From positions 124,001-188,000 of the forward strand of contig SADC01000870.1 of the NCBI GenBank assembly GCA_004194705.1: a stretch of 64,000 bases of DNA. Direction: 5' to 3'. This stretch comes from Ditylenchus dipsaci (taxonomy: Eukaryota; Nematoda; Chromadorea; Rhabditida; Anguinidae). Below the pieces are notes generated by a model. That model saw nothing but the letters and a program-made list of their open reading frames with translations, was not told the origin of the DNA and searched no databases. Shown in pieces: positions 47,301-57,342 of the stretch; the stretch's first letter is position 1; each line of letters begins with the position of its first letter. Position numbers and translations under genes: made by a program.

Positions 47301-49670
47301 AATGAATTGTTTTTTATAGCAAAATGAAGATTAAAACGAAGAAATGGCAGCAATCAGTGAATTTTAAAGGCTTCTTGATGCAAAAAGGAAAATAAGTTTC
47401 AATAGTATATTCCAGTTTCGACCTTGTAGAAATTCGGGTTGCAGTATAGAATAACCCCTCCCCACGCAGAGTGATCGGATGGAGGAGATAACTTCATATT
47501 CGTGTTTCTCCGAGTGTTTTTTTGATTCTGAGAAAAAAAATTTCGAACCACAGAGGGGGGGGGGTTATCATGGGTTTTTTTTTCAGAATTTGAAAAATTT
47601 AAATTGACGCCTTTTGAATTTCAAGGGATTTAGGGCTGTATTGGGAGGGGAAGGGAATAAAAGGGGGCCACATTTATGACAGAACAATAAAAGAGTAAAT
47701 ATATGTATTCTTCGACTGCCTCACCATGTTTTTCAACTGGGCCGTGGCAAAAAGAGACTCTATACGCATTTTTTGATCAAGAGTGCTTCTTGGAATCATG
47801 TCTAAGGTAAGTGAGTGCGCGCATCTCTAACTCTCAAGCCCCTTTCGGGGGCGCAGGGGGCGCAGGGGGCTTGGAGTTGAGATGCGCACACCCACATACC
47901 TTAGACACAAATCACTCGAAAGTGACTCTGGACGCATGAAAAAGCATGCATACCAGAGTTTCTTTATGCGGTAGGCCCCAGTATTTAAAACTATGTTCAA
48001 CATCTTCTTGTTAGTAGGCCCTGTGTGATTACTGGCCCTCTTTTATTCCATTCACCTCCCTATGCAGCCTTAATCCCTTTAAATTTCAAAAGGCGCCAAT
48101 TTAAATTTTTCAAATTTTGACTAAAAACCATGATACCCCCTGTGGTTCGAAAATTTTTCTTTTCTCAGAATCAAAAAAAACACGCGGCTTTCTCATGAAA
48201 TCGGGGTCGAGAAACACGAATATGAAGTTATCTCCTCCATCCGATCACTCTGCGTGGGGGATTCTATACTCAAGCCGAAATTTGTTAGATAGATCTTTAA
48301 AATACTCGTGCACGCGATTATACAGAGTCGCCCAAGTATTTTTCACTTTTTTGAAGCAATTTGCTTTTTGTATTAGTTATTGAATATTTTTCGAACAAAA
48401 TGGCATATTCAGGGCTTCGAAAAATACTGAAACAAAGTTCAAAAAGCTCAAATTTAAGATATTTAAAAAATTGATTTTGAAATATAGTCGAACCTTATTA
48501 TAACAACACTCCTGGGGACCAGCTGGAAGTGCGGTTATATCCATGAAGCCGCTATATCGGGGGTTTTTATTGAGTTGGGGCCGGGCTTTTCACTGTTTTG
48601 AAAATAGTGTTTAAACGTCTTCTAAGTAATTTTATATGCTCAAAACGAAAAAAAGTTGTTTTCTGACATTTTTCGTGTGTGTGTGCGCGTCTCAACCCCA
48701 ATCAACCAAGCCCTTTCGCCATCTTTGGAGATGCGCACACACGCATAGGAGAGGCGAAAATTAGGCGCCAACTTTTTTTAGTCAAAAAGGCAAATTATCA
48801 AATAATTTTTAAAAAGTGATAATACTATCAAGTAGCCTCACGATTCTAGTTTCTTATAAATATCTTTTGTGAAAACATCCTCTCAAAATATGGCACGAAA
48901 AACTAAAAGTATGAAACAAATCGTTGTTTGTTTGTTTAATACTTTTTGTTTTTTGGGCCATATTTTGCGAGCATTTTTTTAACAAAGATACCTTATAAGA
49001 AACTAAAATCCGAGGACTACGTGATCTGAACAATTTTTCAGTCAACCATCTAGCGTCGGAATTGTTGGTTTTTCTAGCTGAAAAAGAACATAAGCTACTA
49101 ACAGCTGCACGATAACAATTGTCTAATGATGTGGCTCAACAATTCCCTAGGGACATCAGTTCATCAAAAATGGTCGTCGACCAGCCGGGAGTAAATTTTT
49201 TAAATTTTTGTCACTACATTAAAAATGTAATGAGACTCGGTAACTAATTTAAGTCTACTGCTCTTTGTGATCTTTCGTCTACATGACTCTCGCTTGATTG
49301 ACAATCATTTTTTACATTCTCTGGCCAAATTGAGTCCTTTTCATTTTGCAGGAAATATCAACGAGCCGAAGATTCTGTGACGAAAATTCTTTTTTTTTTG
49401 AGATTATAGTGAACTACCCTGTAGTTTTAGTTCTACATTTTAAGTTTCTGCTGTTCACATTTAGCTAATAATCTACCTTTTAATCAATGGAACCATACTG
49501 CCGATGTGTGTTCCAGAGTCTACTGCTGCTAAAATTATCAAAAAAATTGATGTTTCTAAATAAGTTTTTGTTCATCATAGCTTACCCGTAAACAGTATTT
49601 TCGCGGCTTCATTTATACAAACAGCATTTAAAAATACAATGAAACTGGTCAAAAAAGTATGCTTGACCAT
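41335..49670 (-). CDS. UDP-glucuronosyltransferase (UGT), near complete
   Basis: UGTs transfer a sugar from a UDP-sugar to small lipophilic molecules in the ER lumen (detoxification, hormone clearance). ATG at 49670; signal peptide MVKHTFLTSFIVFLNAVC, then DSGTHIGSMVPLIKR and AAAGHNVTVFET. Exons: 49586-49670, 49477-49528, 46984-47137, 46848-46934, 45881-45950, 45736-45831, 45261-45401, 45086-45211, 42869-42989, 42609-42821, one unlocated short exon, 41752-41877, 41335-41565. Further family landmarks: ADGLHFPYVYGNQQLG, DLLILDELFG, YLITTTPTSDQDVYSP, GTIYIAFGS, the donor-binding signature KWAPQFDVLAHPKTKMFISH followed by GGLK, MPVFAEQTYN, and a C-terminal membrane anchor WIAVFIVLLFLMVK-stop. Total near 520 residues, the usual length. 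All joined phases agree. The roughly 50-nt exon that should follow GGLK was not found in 41878-42608, so either it is diverged or the gene is damaged. Confidence 0.9.
41607..41730. mobile_element. MITE in a UGT intron, GACGCAACCAACTCGCC ends
   Basis: Left GAGACGCAACCAACTCGCC and right GGCGAGTTGGTTGCGTCCCC are inverted repeats; the CTCGCYRACGGCAAAA word repeats inside. It fills most of the intron 41566-41751; without it that intron would be about 60 nt. Confidence 0.85.
43569..44816 (+). pseudogene. pogo-family transposase remnant in a UGT intron
   Basis: Opposite in strand to the host gene. Pieces: 43569-43748 (MPREQGIKPEISNHLRHTM, RPCGVCDGTPK, donor AAG-GTATGC); about 44025-44200 with a helix-turn-helix (SAAQKFNIDRKCVRNWIKQ); 44216-44319 ending FIPGGCTKFIQ; then LDVSYNKPFEEHIRDYY; then WLEISKETIINSFE joined to ACALTAPTDGTLDKKTCF, ending at TGA 44814-44816 after an acidic tail. 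IPGG.TK..QPLDVS.NKPFK is characteristic of pogo-type DDE transposases. The aspartate-bearing core between the helix-turn-helix and IPGG is missing, so it is inactive. Confidence 0.8.
44880..45055. mobile_element. Right end of the pogo element, GGTGGGGCCTTATTAGAA word
   Basis: About nine copies of GTGGGGCCTTATTAGAA(G) lead to the end GAAGATATACGG, followed by TA at 45056-45057, only 30 bases from the neighbouring UGT exon. The end resembles the CCGTAT..TCTAATA family. I could not find the matching left end near 43450. Confidence 0.8.
46035..46434. mobile_element. pogo-type MITE in a UGT intron, TA target
   Basis: TA at 46033-46034 and 46435-46436. Starts CAGTTAAAACTCGATTTAACG and ends with the complement (one base longer than quoted limits need; first 20 shown elsewhere as CAGTTAAAACTCGATTTAAC). 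Arms share TTCGTTCCCACC and GACAGTCTTCTCCCAAATAT with the elements at 21952 and 24834. Confidence 0.87.
47425..48290. mobile_element. Foldback element in the first long UGT intron
   Basis: Left CAGTATAGAATAACCCCTCC ... GCAGAGTGATCGGATGGAGG is mirrored by CCTCCATCCGATCACTCTGC ... GGGGGATTCTATACTCAAG. Inner arms include CTGAGAAAAAAAATTTCGAA, AAGGGATTTAGGGCTG and TTTATTCCATTCACC partners. A smaller palindrome (GCGCGCATCTCTAACTC / GAGTTGAGATGCGCAC) sits inside at 47815-47895. Related ends occur at 51985-52225. Confidence 0.85.
48485..48575. mobile_element. Left-end fragment of a pogo-type MITE
   Basis: TA at 48483-48484, then TAGTCGAACCTTATTATAAC, with GCGGTTATATCC and GCCGCTATATCGG words. The expected inverted right end is absent. 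Confidence 0.6.
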
Positions 49671-50590
49671 TTTATAGCTAGTAGGCAATATTTACAACTA
49701 ATTGAAAGACTCAACAACGGGGTTTCGGTTCATATATACAAGTGCGGGTCAATTGTTTCTTATCAATATGTCTTATCAATCAAAAAATAATGTAATAATA
49801 TTGGTATCAACACTTTTCAATGTACTCTAGACTGAATTACTCTAGGAAGTGGTTAAAAAATACAATATAAAAATTGAAATTTTGTGATTCGATATGATTC
49901 ATGAGGTTAAAAGAGGTACTGGGACGATATGCAAAACTGACAAACAGTTTTGTTGGTTGCACAAGGTGGCCTTATTTTTTCGGATAATTTTCTTGTGCTC
50001 ACAACTTTTAAACTCTCTATATTTCAACCTATTGACTACTGATTTAAAAGCTGTATATTTGCCGCTTATCGAAAAATGAAAGAATGGTAAAATCAAGCTG
50101 ATCGTTAAATTGAGCATTCACGGTATCTTAATATCGTTCACTAAAACTTGATTTGATCTTCCAAGTTAGTCTTCCATCTTTTTCTTTTTAGCAACACTTT
50201 TCACTAACTCCAGCCTGTTTTTAGGTTGAAACTTTTCGACACCACCCGGGTCTTAAGTCCTAAAGTACTTTCTGGTTTTGCTTCTTTAATTGTGTAGTTC
50301 TTTTTAATTATTTATTTTACTTTAACTTAATTTATTCATAGATATCTTAGCTGATATGACTTGTTTCTACTTTCTCTGCCTATCACCTTTCTTTGGCTAC
50401 CTATTTTGTTTGTTCAGCTGCATGCAGATGCCATGTTATGTTCTAAACAAAATCTTCGTCTTCTCTAAGAATCAATCGACAAGAGAGCGCAAGGTTAGGT
50501 AGAGCTTTTCAACATTTGTTGTGCTTACAGATATGAAGAGGCTGCTCATTCTAAACTCCTCTGAAACTTTTATTATTTTTAGACTGAATA
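49671..50590. other. Divergent intergenic region between UGT and membrane gene
   Basis: The UGT reads left from 49670 and the next gene reads right from 50591, so this 0.9 kb should hold both promoters. TATATATACA occurs near 49730-49740, about 65 bases upstream of the UGT ATG, a possible TATA box. No repeat was recognised. Confidence 0.4.
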
Positions 50591-51420
50591 ATGGACAAGA
50601 AAAGACTCAACTTCAATTTGCACAAATCTGAAGAGTATTATAATTGTGGTTATGTGACTCATGTAGAGGTCAACTAAACTTTTTAATCTCTGATGTTTTA
50701 TGGTTGTTTATGATTTTTTAGAAAGCAGGCTTCATTCTGGGTGTTGTGGGTTCAATCATCGCATCATGTATTTTGATCGGTGAGCTTAAGCTTCATAACA
50801 ATGTCTATCAGCTCGTATTTATGGCCATTGTGCTTGTAAGCTATCTAATGGTGGCTGCTTCCAAGTATGCGAAACTTCCAAATCTCTGCTGGTTGGCTAT
50901 GATCATGAATGTAAGTTTCAGCTTTTTCTTGTTTTTTTTTTCCTAAATTTTACTTTTACTTTAGCCGGTTTGCGTGGGTCTTCTTCTTGTGACTTATGTC
51001 TATCCAGATTTGGTATTCGTGACTGGTCCTGATTACTATGATGACTTTCGAGATTACAGAACTCAGAAAATGCTGTTAAATTGTGAGTCTCGCCCTTTGA
51101 ACTCTGATTGACCCTAGCTTTTAAATCATCTTGCAAATTTGAGTCCGTTCAAGAGTGCACTGACCAAAATTTTTGTCTGATTTAATTTGAAAAATAAACT
51201 AGCTAATCAGTACAATTTGAAAAGTAAGGGTCAAATCCAACAACTGTCTAAGAAATTTATTTTAGTAGCCAGAACCATGGCCTGTTTGGAGTTGGTAGTA
51301 GCTTTTTTCGGCATTTGTGCAATCACCTACTCTCAGTCAGTAATATATCGCTTTTACTGCTGGATGAAAAAGCAGAACAATGAAGTGGTTATACAAAGTG
51401 ATATCAACATCGTTGCTTGA
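50591..51420 (+). CDS. Four-pass membrane protein, copy 1
   Basis: Exons 50591-50668, 50722-50910, 50965-51082, 51203-51420, all in phase with GT-AG introns. ATG at 50591; TGA at 51418-51420; AATAAA near 51489. The N-terminus (MDKKRLNFNLHKSEEYYNCG) is cytosolic in character. Hydrophobic segments: FILGVVGSIIASCILI, LVFMAIVLVSYLMVAA, WLAMIMNPVCVGLLLVTYVY and CLELVVAFFGICAITY, followed by YRFYCWMKKQNN. About 200 residues. The plan (short N-terminus with a YxxCG motif, four spans, short basic tail) resembles small four-pass families of insects and nematodes, for example those distantly like LAPTM, but I cannot assign one. Same exon plan and opening motif as the next gene. Confidence 0.85.
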
Positions 51421-51984
51421 AAGTGCGATTTTTTAACTAAATTTTTTTATTCATAAATGTGATTTCTATGAATTCCAATTTGTACACAATAAACAATTTT
51501 TATTACTCATATACGTCTTAATAATTTTTTTATAACAACAAAATAGAAAAAGTCAAAGCCAAAAATAAAAGTTTTTTAAAGATTGGTACAAAAATGAGTT
51601 AGATTTCACAGCGTTTGCCATCCTTGTAATTATTTGATATTTCAATATCTTTTCGGACCGATTCTGTCTCTACCTGATGCTTTAAAATTTGATATGCGAT
51701 AATTCGGGCGAAAAAATGGTACCGAAAATGCATAGAAAATTGGCTATAACATCAACAAGAAAACATATTATAAGAACAGACAATTAAATGAAGTTTTCAT
51801 TCAATATTGTCATTCTCCTATTATACTCTAACGTCCCTGAACTTCCATGCATCGGAGGAGAAGTTTTCATTGCTTTAGATGCCTCGCTTCACTAAGTCTG
51901 ATGCTAATTTTCTTTATTTTTTTGATATGAGCTGGGTTTGTTATTTGATCCAACCCCTAAAATTCTCATTACAATAAGAAATTT

Positions 51985-52225
51985 CAACCCTACTATAGAA
52001 TACACCCCCTCCCCCAAAATTTTTCCTTCTAAAACTTAAGTAAAGACCACCCAAATTTATGTCCCAGACCCCGGAAAATATGCGTAAACTCTTTATTAGT
52101 CACAACTTCCGTACGCTGGCCTACCCTCAAGCCTAAGGGCTAAGCCTAAACTTGTTGTTTGCAAGGGTAGTTACAGCATTTTTGAAAAGGTCCGATTTGG
52201 GGGGGAGGGGTATTCTATACTAGCG
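51985..52225. mobile_element. Inverted repeat, CTATAGAATACACCCCCTCC ends
   Basis: Left CTATAGAATACACCCCCTCC and right GGGGGGAGGGGTATTCTATA, with an inner palindrome CTCAAGCCTAAGGGCTAAGCC near 52126-52150 (abbreviated). Same ends as the 47425-48290 element. Confidence 0.75.
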
Positions 52226-52640
52226 CCAAAATTTCAATTTAAAAAGTTAAAATGTTAAAAATCAGTCGAAATTATCATCAACAAAATTAATTTTCAGGCC
52301 TTAAAATAATCGATCTTTAGGTGGGTAGTATTCACACAGGTCCATACAAAAATCACGTCATTTATTGAATGGATACACATGACCAAAGCTAGAGATACAG
52401 AGAAACAGCAACCAGAAGCGGTCGCGCACGACCCTGTTATCATTTGTTTAGCTGTATGTTTGGGTTTGCCTAACAACCTAGCTTGTATTTCTCTAGCGCT
52501 TTTACAAACCTTGATTTTTTCCTATATTTTAAAATTTTGTGTGCTTCTGAACCCATATTTCAAGGCTATTTAGATATTATAAAAATTTAATTGTTACCAA
52601 AAAAAGCTTTTTTATTGAATCAAGTATTGTTTAATAAAAA
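52226..52640. other. No gene seen
   Basis: Spacer upstream of the second membrane gene. Both strands have short frames (52294-52573) but no splice links. Confidence 0.4.
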
Positions 52641-52647
52641 AATAAAA

Positions 52648-55600
52648 ATGAACAATAAGCCTGAACTAAAACGCATGCAATCAAGCGGTAGACTGACTCT
52701 GAAGCCGAGCAAAAAAGAAGAATATTTTCAATGTGGTTTTCAGTTGCATGTTCAGGTAATTTTCAGGAATTTTTCTAGGTTTGTTTGTTTAATTAGCGAA
52801 TCTCGGTATTTTGCACCGAAAGCTTTTTTTCGGTTATTGGTTTTGTTAAATCGATATCCATACATATCCCTGGTGAGCTACTGTTTTTTTTACTTGGTCT
52901 CCTGCTTTTTTGGCTTGTCCTTAGGCAGTCTAACGTGCATTAGGTAGAATATAAGCCAGGAGGGTGCTTTAAAAGGTTTATTACTTTTCAGCAGTTCGAA
53001 AAAAAACATGATTTAGTCCATGCTAAGTTAAAAATGAGTACCCATCGGGGATCGAGCCGGTTGAATGATAATGTGGTTTGCTTAAAAAAAGTTCATGAAC
53101 TGCTTCAGCCATTGCAAACATCACCCATCTGCGAAGATTTTCTCCATTTTTCTCAGTCCTTCTCAAAGGCGAAACGTAGACAATGTCAATGATATTCCTG
53201 CACATTATTGATGAAAAGATGCATCTAATGATCAGTGGAAATAAAATGTTAAGCCCGGGCAAACTGATTTAACAATCAAATATTACATTTGTAAAACAAT
53301 GTTCTTGCAAGAGACACGTAAATCATCACATCGACTTTCGGCAACCATTTTACTAAAAAGCTGTTTTTCGCATCAGAAAGCCACTTTTATATAAATAATA
53401 TTTTAACCTATTTTTGTTCAGCTGATGGTACTGAACAGGAATATGTAACAAAAAATCGGCTTTTGGACGTCAAATTTTGAGAGAACCGGCACTTATGACC
53501 AAATTATTCATTTGGCAAAATGTGAATTTTTCAAACTTTTGCTCAGTTGTTCAAAATTTTTGACGGTCTACCGTGAACGATCTCACTCATTTTAAAAAGC
53601 TTTTCCAAAGAGCAAAATGAGATATTATGTTACTGGGTTGATTGAAGAAACAGTTAGCTAGGGCCATTCAAACTTAATAAGTCAAAAAATAGAGTACCAA
53701 AAAATTGATTTACTTGAAATACATGGTTCTCGAAGATTTTACTTAGAGAATTTAAAAAATTTAATGGTCTTGAATTTCTCATAAAATTTTCTACGAGATA
53801 GATAAAAAAGTAGAAAAAAAATTTCCGGTATGGCCAAGCCTTTAGGCAGGGTGGTCCATTCTTACAGGTTATGTCTTTTAAAATTAATCGAACACGTAAT
53901 ATCGATTAGAGAAACTAAACTTACCGCATATCTTTTAAAAAAGCCCATATCCCTATTTTTGAATAAGATTTTATAGTTAAGGCTACATTCAGTGGATAAT
54001 TACGAGATTTTTTAAAGATTGAAAAATAAGAACCTATGGGCTGTCAATAAGAAAAAAAACCTCTAGCAAAACACGAGGTGACATACTTTTTTCAGAGAGC
54101 AGCAATCATCATAGCTGCGATCGGAATCTGCGCAAGGTTAGTTAACTCTTTTTGTATTCGCATTTTCAATTGTTGTGTGTTTTAAGTGCCATAAAGTTGG
54201 TCATTTGGCGCAACTACTCCGAGAATATTGGTAAACCTTGTTAACTGTTTTTGTCAAATTCAGTTCTTTTTCAGTCACTCTAATTTTTACGGTTATGGTA
54301 ATGCTGGGACATGTCTGTATGCTGTGTGCTCAGCAAGTAAAATTAAACAAGCTTTATGTTCCATATCTTATTCTAAATGTAAGCTTGTTTTAATACTTGT
54401 TATATACCGATACAAAAGCACACATTTTATATTGTATCCTTTGGTTATACAAATACTTAAAAATTTCAAAAACAGGGGGCCGTATTATTTCTAATTAGCT
54501 TTTAAGCTGCCACGAAGGACGTAAAAAAAAGGATAGTGGGTTAACTGAGCTTTGGACCGCATATTTCATACGTTTTAACGGGAGACTAAGGCATACCATA
54601 TTTACTCTAATAGGCCGACATGTCGGGTTATATTTCAATCAACGAAAAATCCGATAATTTTGTGTGAAAATCCAAAACCCGAAAAGTGACAGAGCTCGTG
54701 GGAGTTGAGAAAACGCAAAAAAAAGATTTTCCAATATGAGATATAGACCCTAGAAGTAGCCTGTCGGCCTATTAAAAGCATAGCAGTTATAAAGCACAGT
54801 TTTGAAATTCACAAGTATATGATGCGCAGCAGTTTTTTCTCAACGTCACAACCACCTTATTTTTATGTTAAAATTAGCACAACTCATTTATTTACAGCCT
54901 ATTTGTGTACTCCTGCTTTTCCGTTTCTACATCTTTCCGTTGATCGAAGTGGTCTCTTCTATACCGGAACTTAAAGACTTTTCAAGCCGGCAACAATTGA
55001 CTGAAGACACTCTTATGTTACAGCGTATTTGTTTTGAATTTTCAAAGATTTTTTTAAATTTTACCCTTTTAGTTGCTCAGTCAATAGCTTTACTTGAATT
55101 GGTCATGTTCTTTTTCGCGGTAACTTTTTAAATTGTTTCAAATATGCTTTGGTTTATCGATTATTTTTCTGTGATTTCATAAAAAAATTGAAAATTTTCG
55201 GACTATTGTAATATAGTCAAACATTCATAAAGACTTTAATAACAAGTTCTTTGATACTTTTTGAGTTCATGAAACTCAGTTGTTCATTAATTTTGCTAAC
55301 TCCCGAATCTCACTAATCCGTGACCCATGGGCTGGTTCATGGATCAAGGCTTAGCGAGGTTAGACTGTACTGTAATAAAGCTATGTTTTTATTTTCGGTG
55401 CTGTATTTTCATATTTGTCATGTTTTTTAAATTAAACACGTATATTTTCTTAGGCAGCAGTGATGTTGTGGTTCCAAGTGATAGTTTACCGTGCCTTCCA
55501 CTTCATGACCTTCGCCTACAACCGTGTCAACAAAGAAGAAGGTGAGAAGTCATTAAAGTCCATTGTCGAGATCGAAAAATATTGACACTTTAAAAACAAT

Positions 55601-55775
55601 TGATGATTTTGGTTGTTTGAAATGGCTGCTTGATGACTCAATAAACACATATACATATCTAAATATAATCTATTCGACTAAAACTCAATAAAAACTTTGA
55701 ATTTCAGTCTACCGAAGTGTCTATTTTATTGAGCCAAGAAAGCGCATTCAACGAATGAACACTTTTGTGGCTTGA
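52648..55775 (+). CDS. Four-pass membrane protein, copy 2
   Basis: Paralogue of the gene just upstream. Exons 52648-52755, 54096-54136, 54187-54230, 54275-54335, 54898-55119, 55454-55541, 55708-55775; phases agree throughout. Opens MNNKPELKRMQSSGRLTL and then EEYFQCGFQLHVQ, matching EEYYNCGYVTHVE of copy 1. Hydrophobic spans: AAIIIAAIGICASAIKLVIW, VTLIFTVMVMLGHVCMLC, ICVLLLFRFYIFPLIEVV and LLVAQSIALLELVMFFF with AAVMLWFQVIVY. The tail is basic (EPRKRIQRMN) and ends at TGA 55773-55775, with AATAAA near 55792. Introns 2 and 3 are 50 and 44 nt; intron 1 and intron 5 are long and the latter contains a MITE. Confidence 0.85.
53023..53262 (-). other. Open frame in intron 1 of copy 2, unexplained
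   Basis: Minus-strand frame with NIIDIVYVSPLRRTEKNGEN and VMFAMAEAVHELFLSKPHY. A 20-base stretch, GCTTCAGCCATTGCAAACA, is shared with 42293-42312 in a UGT intron. It could be a fragment of a repeat or retained pseudogene. Confidence 0.25.
53400..53880. repeat. Dispersed repeat family B, copy 2
   Basis: Complement of 34437-34900: GTGGTCCATTCTTACAGGTT, ACTTGAAATACATGGTT, ATTTTTGACGGTCTACCG. Lies in intron 1 of the second membrane gene. Confidence 0.75.
54592..54785. mobile_element. Diverged CCRTATTTACTCTAATAGG MITE
   Basis: Starts TACCATATTTACTCTAATAGG (one base over 20 omitted: ACCATATTTACTCTAATAGG) with a GCCGACATGTCGG palindrome and ends GTCGGCCTATTAAAAGCAT. Same family as 12464-12622, but the right end is worn. 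It lies in intron 4 of the second membrane gene. Confidence 0.6.
55214..55367. mobile_element. pogo-type MITE, TA target
   Basis: TA at 55212-55213 and 55368-55369. Starts TAGTCAAACATTCATAAAG and ends GCTTAGCGAGGTTAGACTG. More diverged than its relatives. Located in intron 5 of the second membrane gene. Confidence 0.7.
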
Positions 55776-55810
55776 GCGAAGAAGTTGACAAATAAACAGG
55801 GATTGCATGT

Positions 55811-56182
55811 TTAAAGGACCCTGTCTCTTCCTTATCATGGCAATTTCAAAGGTTTGAATGCGCGCGGGACCACATAGATTTTGTCAATAATGTTTTCGAA
55901 TTATTTTTTATTTGCATTTTAAATTTAAAAGGTTATGTCCTATTCGATATAATGTCCCATTACCACAGTGACATTATGGAGCAGTGCAAGTCGGATAAGT
56001 TGTCCGATCTGGCACTGTCAAGCGACGTTGGGCTCGACTAGTGAAGGGTTCTAAGTTTTGAACAAATTTTCAAATTTATTTTCTAAAAAATAATTCGGCA
56101 TTATTATTGACAAAATGTGTGTGGTCCCGCGCGCATTCAAACCTTTCAAATTGCCATGATAAGGAAGAGATAGGGTCCTTTA
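55811..56182. mobile_element. MITE family C, copy 1
   Basis: Starts TTTAAAGGACCCTGTCTCTT, ends AAGAGATAGGGTCCTTTAA. Arms include TTTGAATGCGCGCGGGACCA and the complement. The central part has GACATTATGG and the word GATATAATGTC. A related element is at 57511-57812. Confidence 0.88.
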
Positions 56183-56722
56183 AGATTATCGAATAAAGTT
56201 GTACTTTGATGATAAGTGTTGGATAAATTGTTTAATTTTTTTTCTTGAAAAAAAAGGCAAGAGAATGACAATGAAAATGCTTGAAAATAGGTTTTTCGGT
56301 AACAGAACAAAACATCTGCCGACATTGAAGGCAATTTTACATAATTAATTCAATATTGACATATTCTTGGTCGACCTTTCCACCTTAGACACCAATGGAT
56401 ATTTTTAAGCGATCACGATAAGAGTATATGGAGCGAGAGACCATATATTCAGGGAAATTGATGAAAGCTTCTTCAATTTCTGGCTTCAGTTCTTATAGAT
56501 TGGCAGCTTACGTGCGATGCACTTGAGCTTGGTTTACAAAAAAATTCCTACACTTTTAAGTTTTGAATAAATAAACTTTTAATTTTTTGCTACTTTATTC
56601 AAACCCATGAATCTTTACATTTTTTACATCTTTTTTTTTTTAAAAATTTGATAGCTTGGTGGTTATCTGAGATCTTAGGCTACAAAATTGGCATATTTTA
56701 GCTTTTTCGCGCATATTTAAGC

Positions 56723-57186
56723 GGTACTAGTTCGGTTTACACCACACCTCCAATTTTTTTGTTTTTTTAATTTTACGTTTTTTGAATTCGTGCCAAGTAT
56801 ATTGAAGTAGCTCCCGTTTTTTTCTTTTCTTTCTGAACATTCTGTCTCATACATAATGATTTTTGTACTAGTTCACCCATTTCTTTCGATCAATTTGTCA
56901 ATCCTGAGACTGGTGCGCATACGCAGACGATCGAATCAACATGGCCAAAATTCAAGAGAAGGCACAAGAATGAGTTGGCACCCATCGATCAGTTTCCGGA
57001 GCTATGTTTCTGATTTTGTATGGCGTCGAAAGTTCAATGGAAATGATGTCATGCTCTATTTATTATCTATGGTTATTATGGTCCCAAACTGTTGAATTGT
57101 ATTCATGTGAATAAATAAAATACATTTATTCGTTAATTGTTTTCAAAACAAACAAAAATTGGAGGTTGGGTAAACCGACTAGTACC
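56723..57186 (+). mobile_element. Merlin-type element with 8-bp target duplication
   Basis: Flanked by ATTTAAGC at 56715-56722 and 57187-57194. Terminal inverted repeats: GGTACTAGTTCGGTTTACAC at the left, GGTACTAGTCGGTTTACCC (complement) at the right, both continuing ACCTCCAATTTTT. The 464-bp interior holds the end of a transposase. Merlin elements are animal relatives of bacterial IS1016/IS1595 and make 8-9 bp duplications, which matches. Confidence 0.9.
56907..57094 (+). pseudogene. Merlin (IS1595/ISXO2-like) transposase remnant
   Basis: In one frame: ETGAHTQTIESTWPKFKRRH, the conserved [N/T]G.HTQTIES.W...K region near the last catalytic glutamate/asparagine of this family. It runs to FPELCF-stop. 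The homologous continuation, FRSYVSDFVWRRKF, is in the next frame, as expected after a one- or two-base indel near 56995. The N-terminal two-thirds of the protein is absent, so this is a fossil in a non-autonomous element. Confidence 0.82.
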
Positions 57187-57342
57187 ATTTAAGCTTTTTA
57201 GCAAGCCAAATCATATTACGCCTTTACATATTTTGAGAGTTGTTTTCACCTAAAGCCTTTACTGAAAAGAAAATTAATGTTTATTTTTCTACCCTTCCTA
57301 TTTATAAACATTCGCCACGTATGAATTTTCGCCTCGTTTAAA

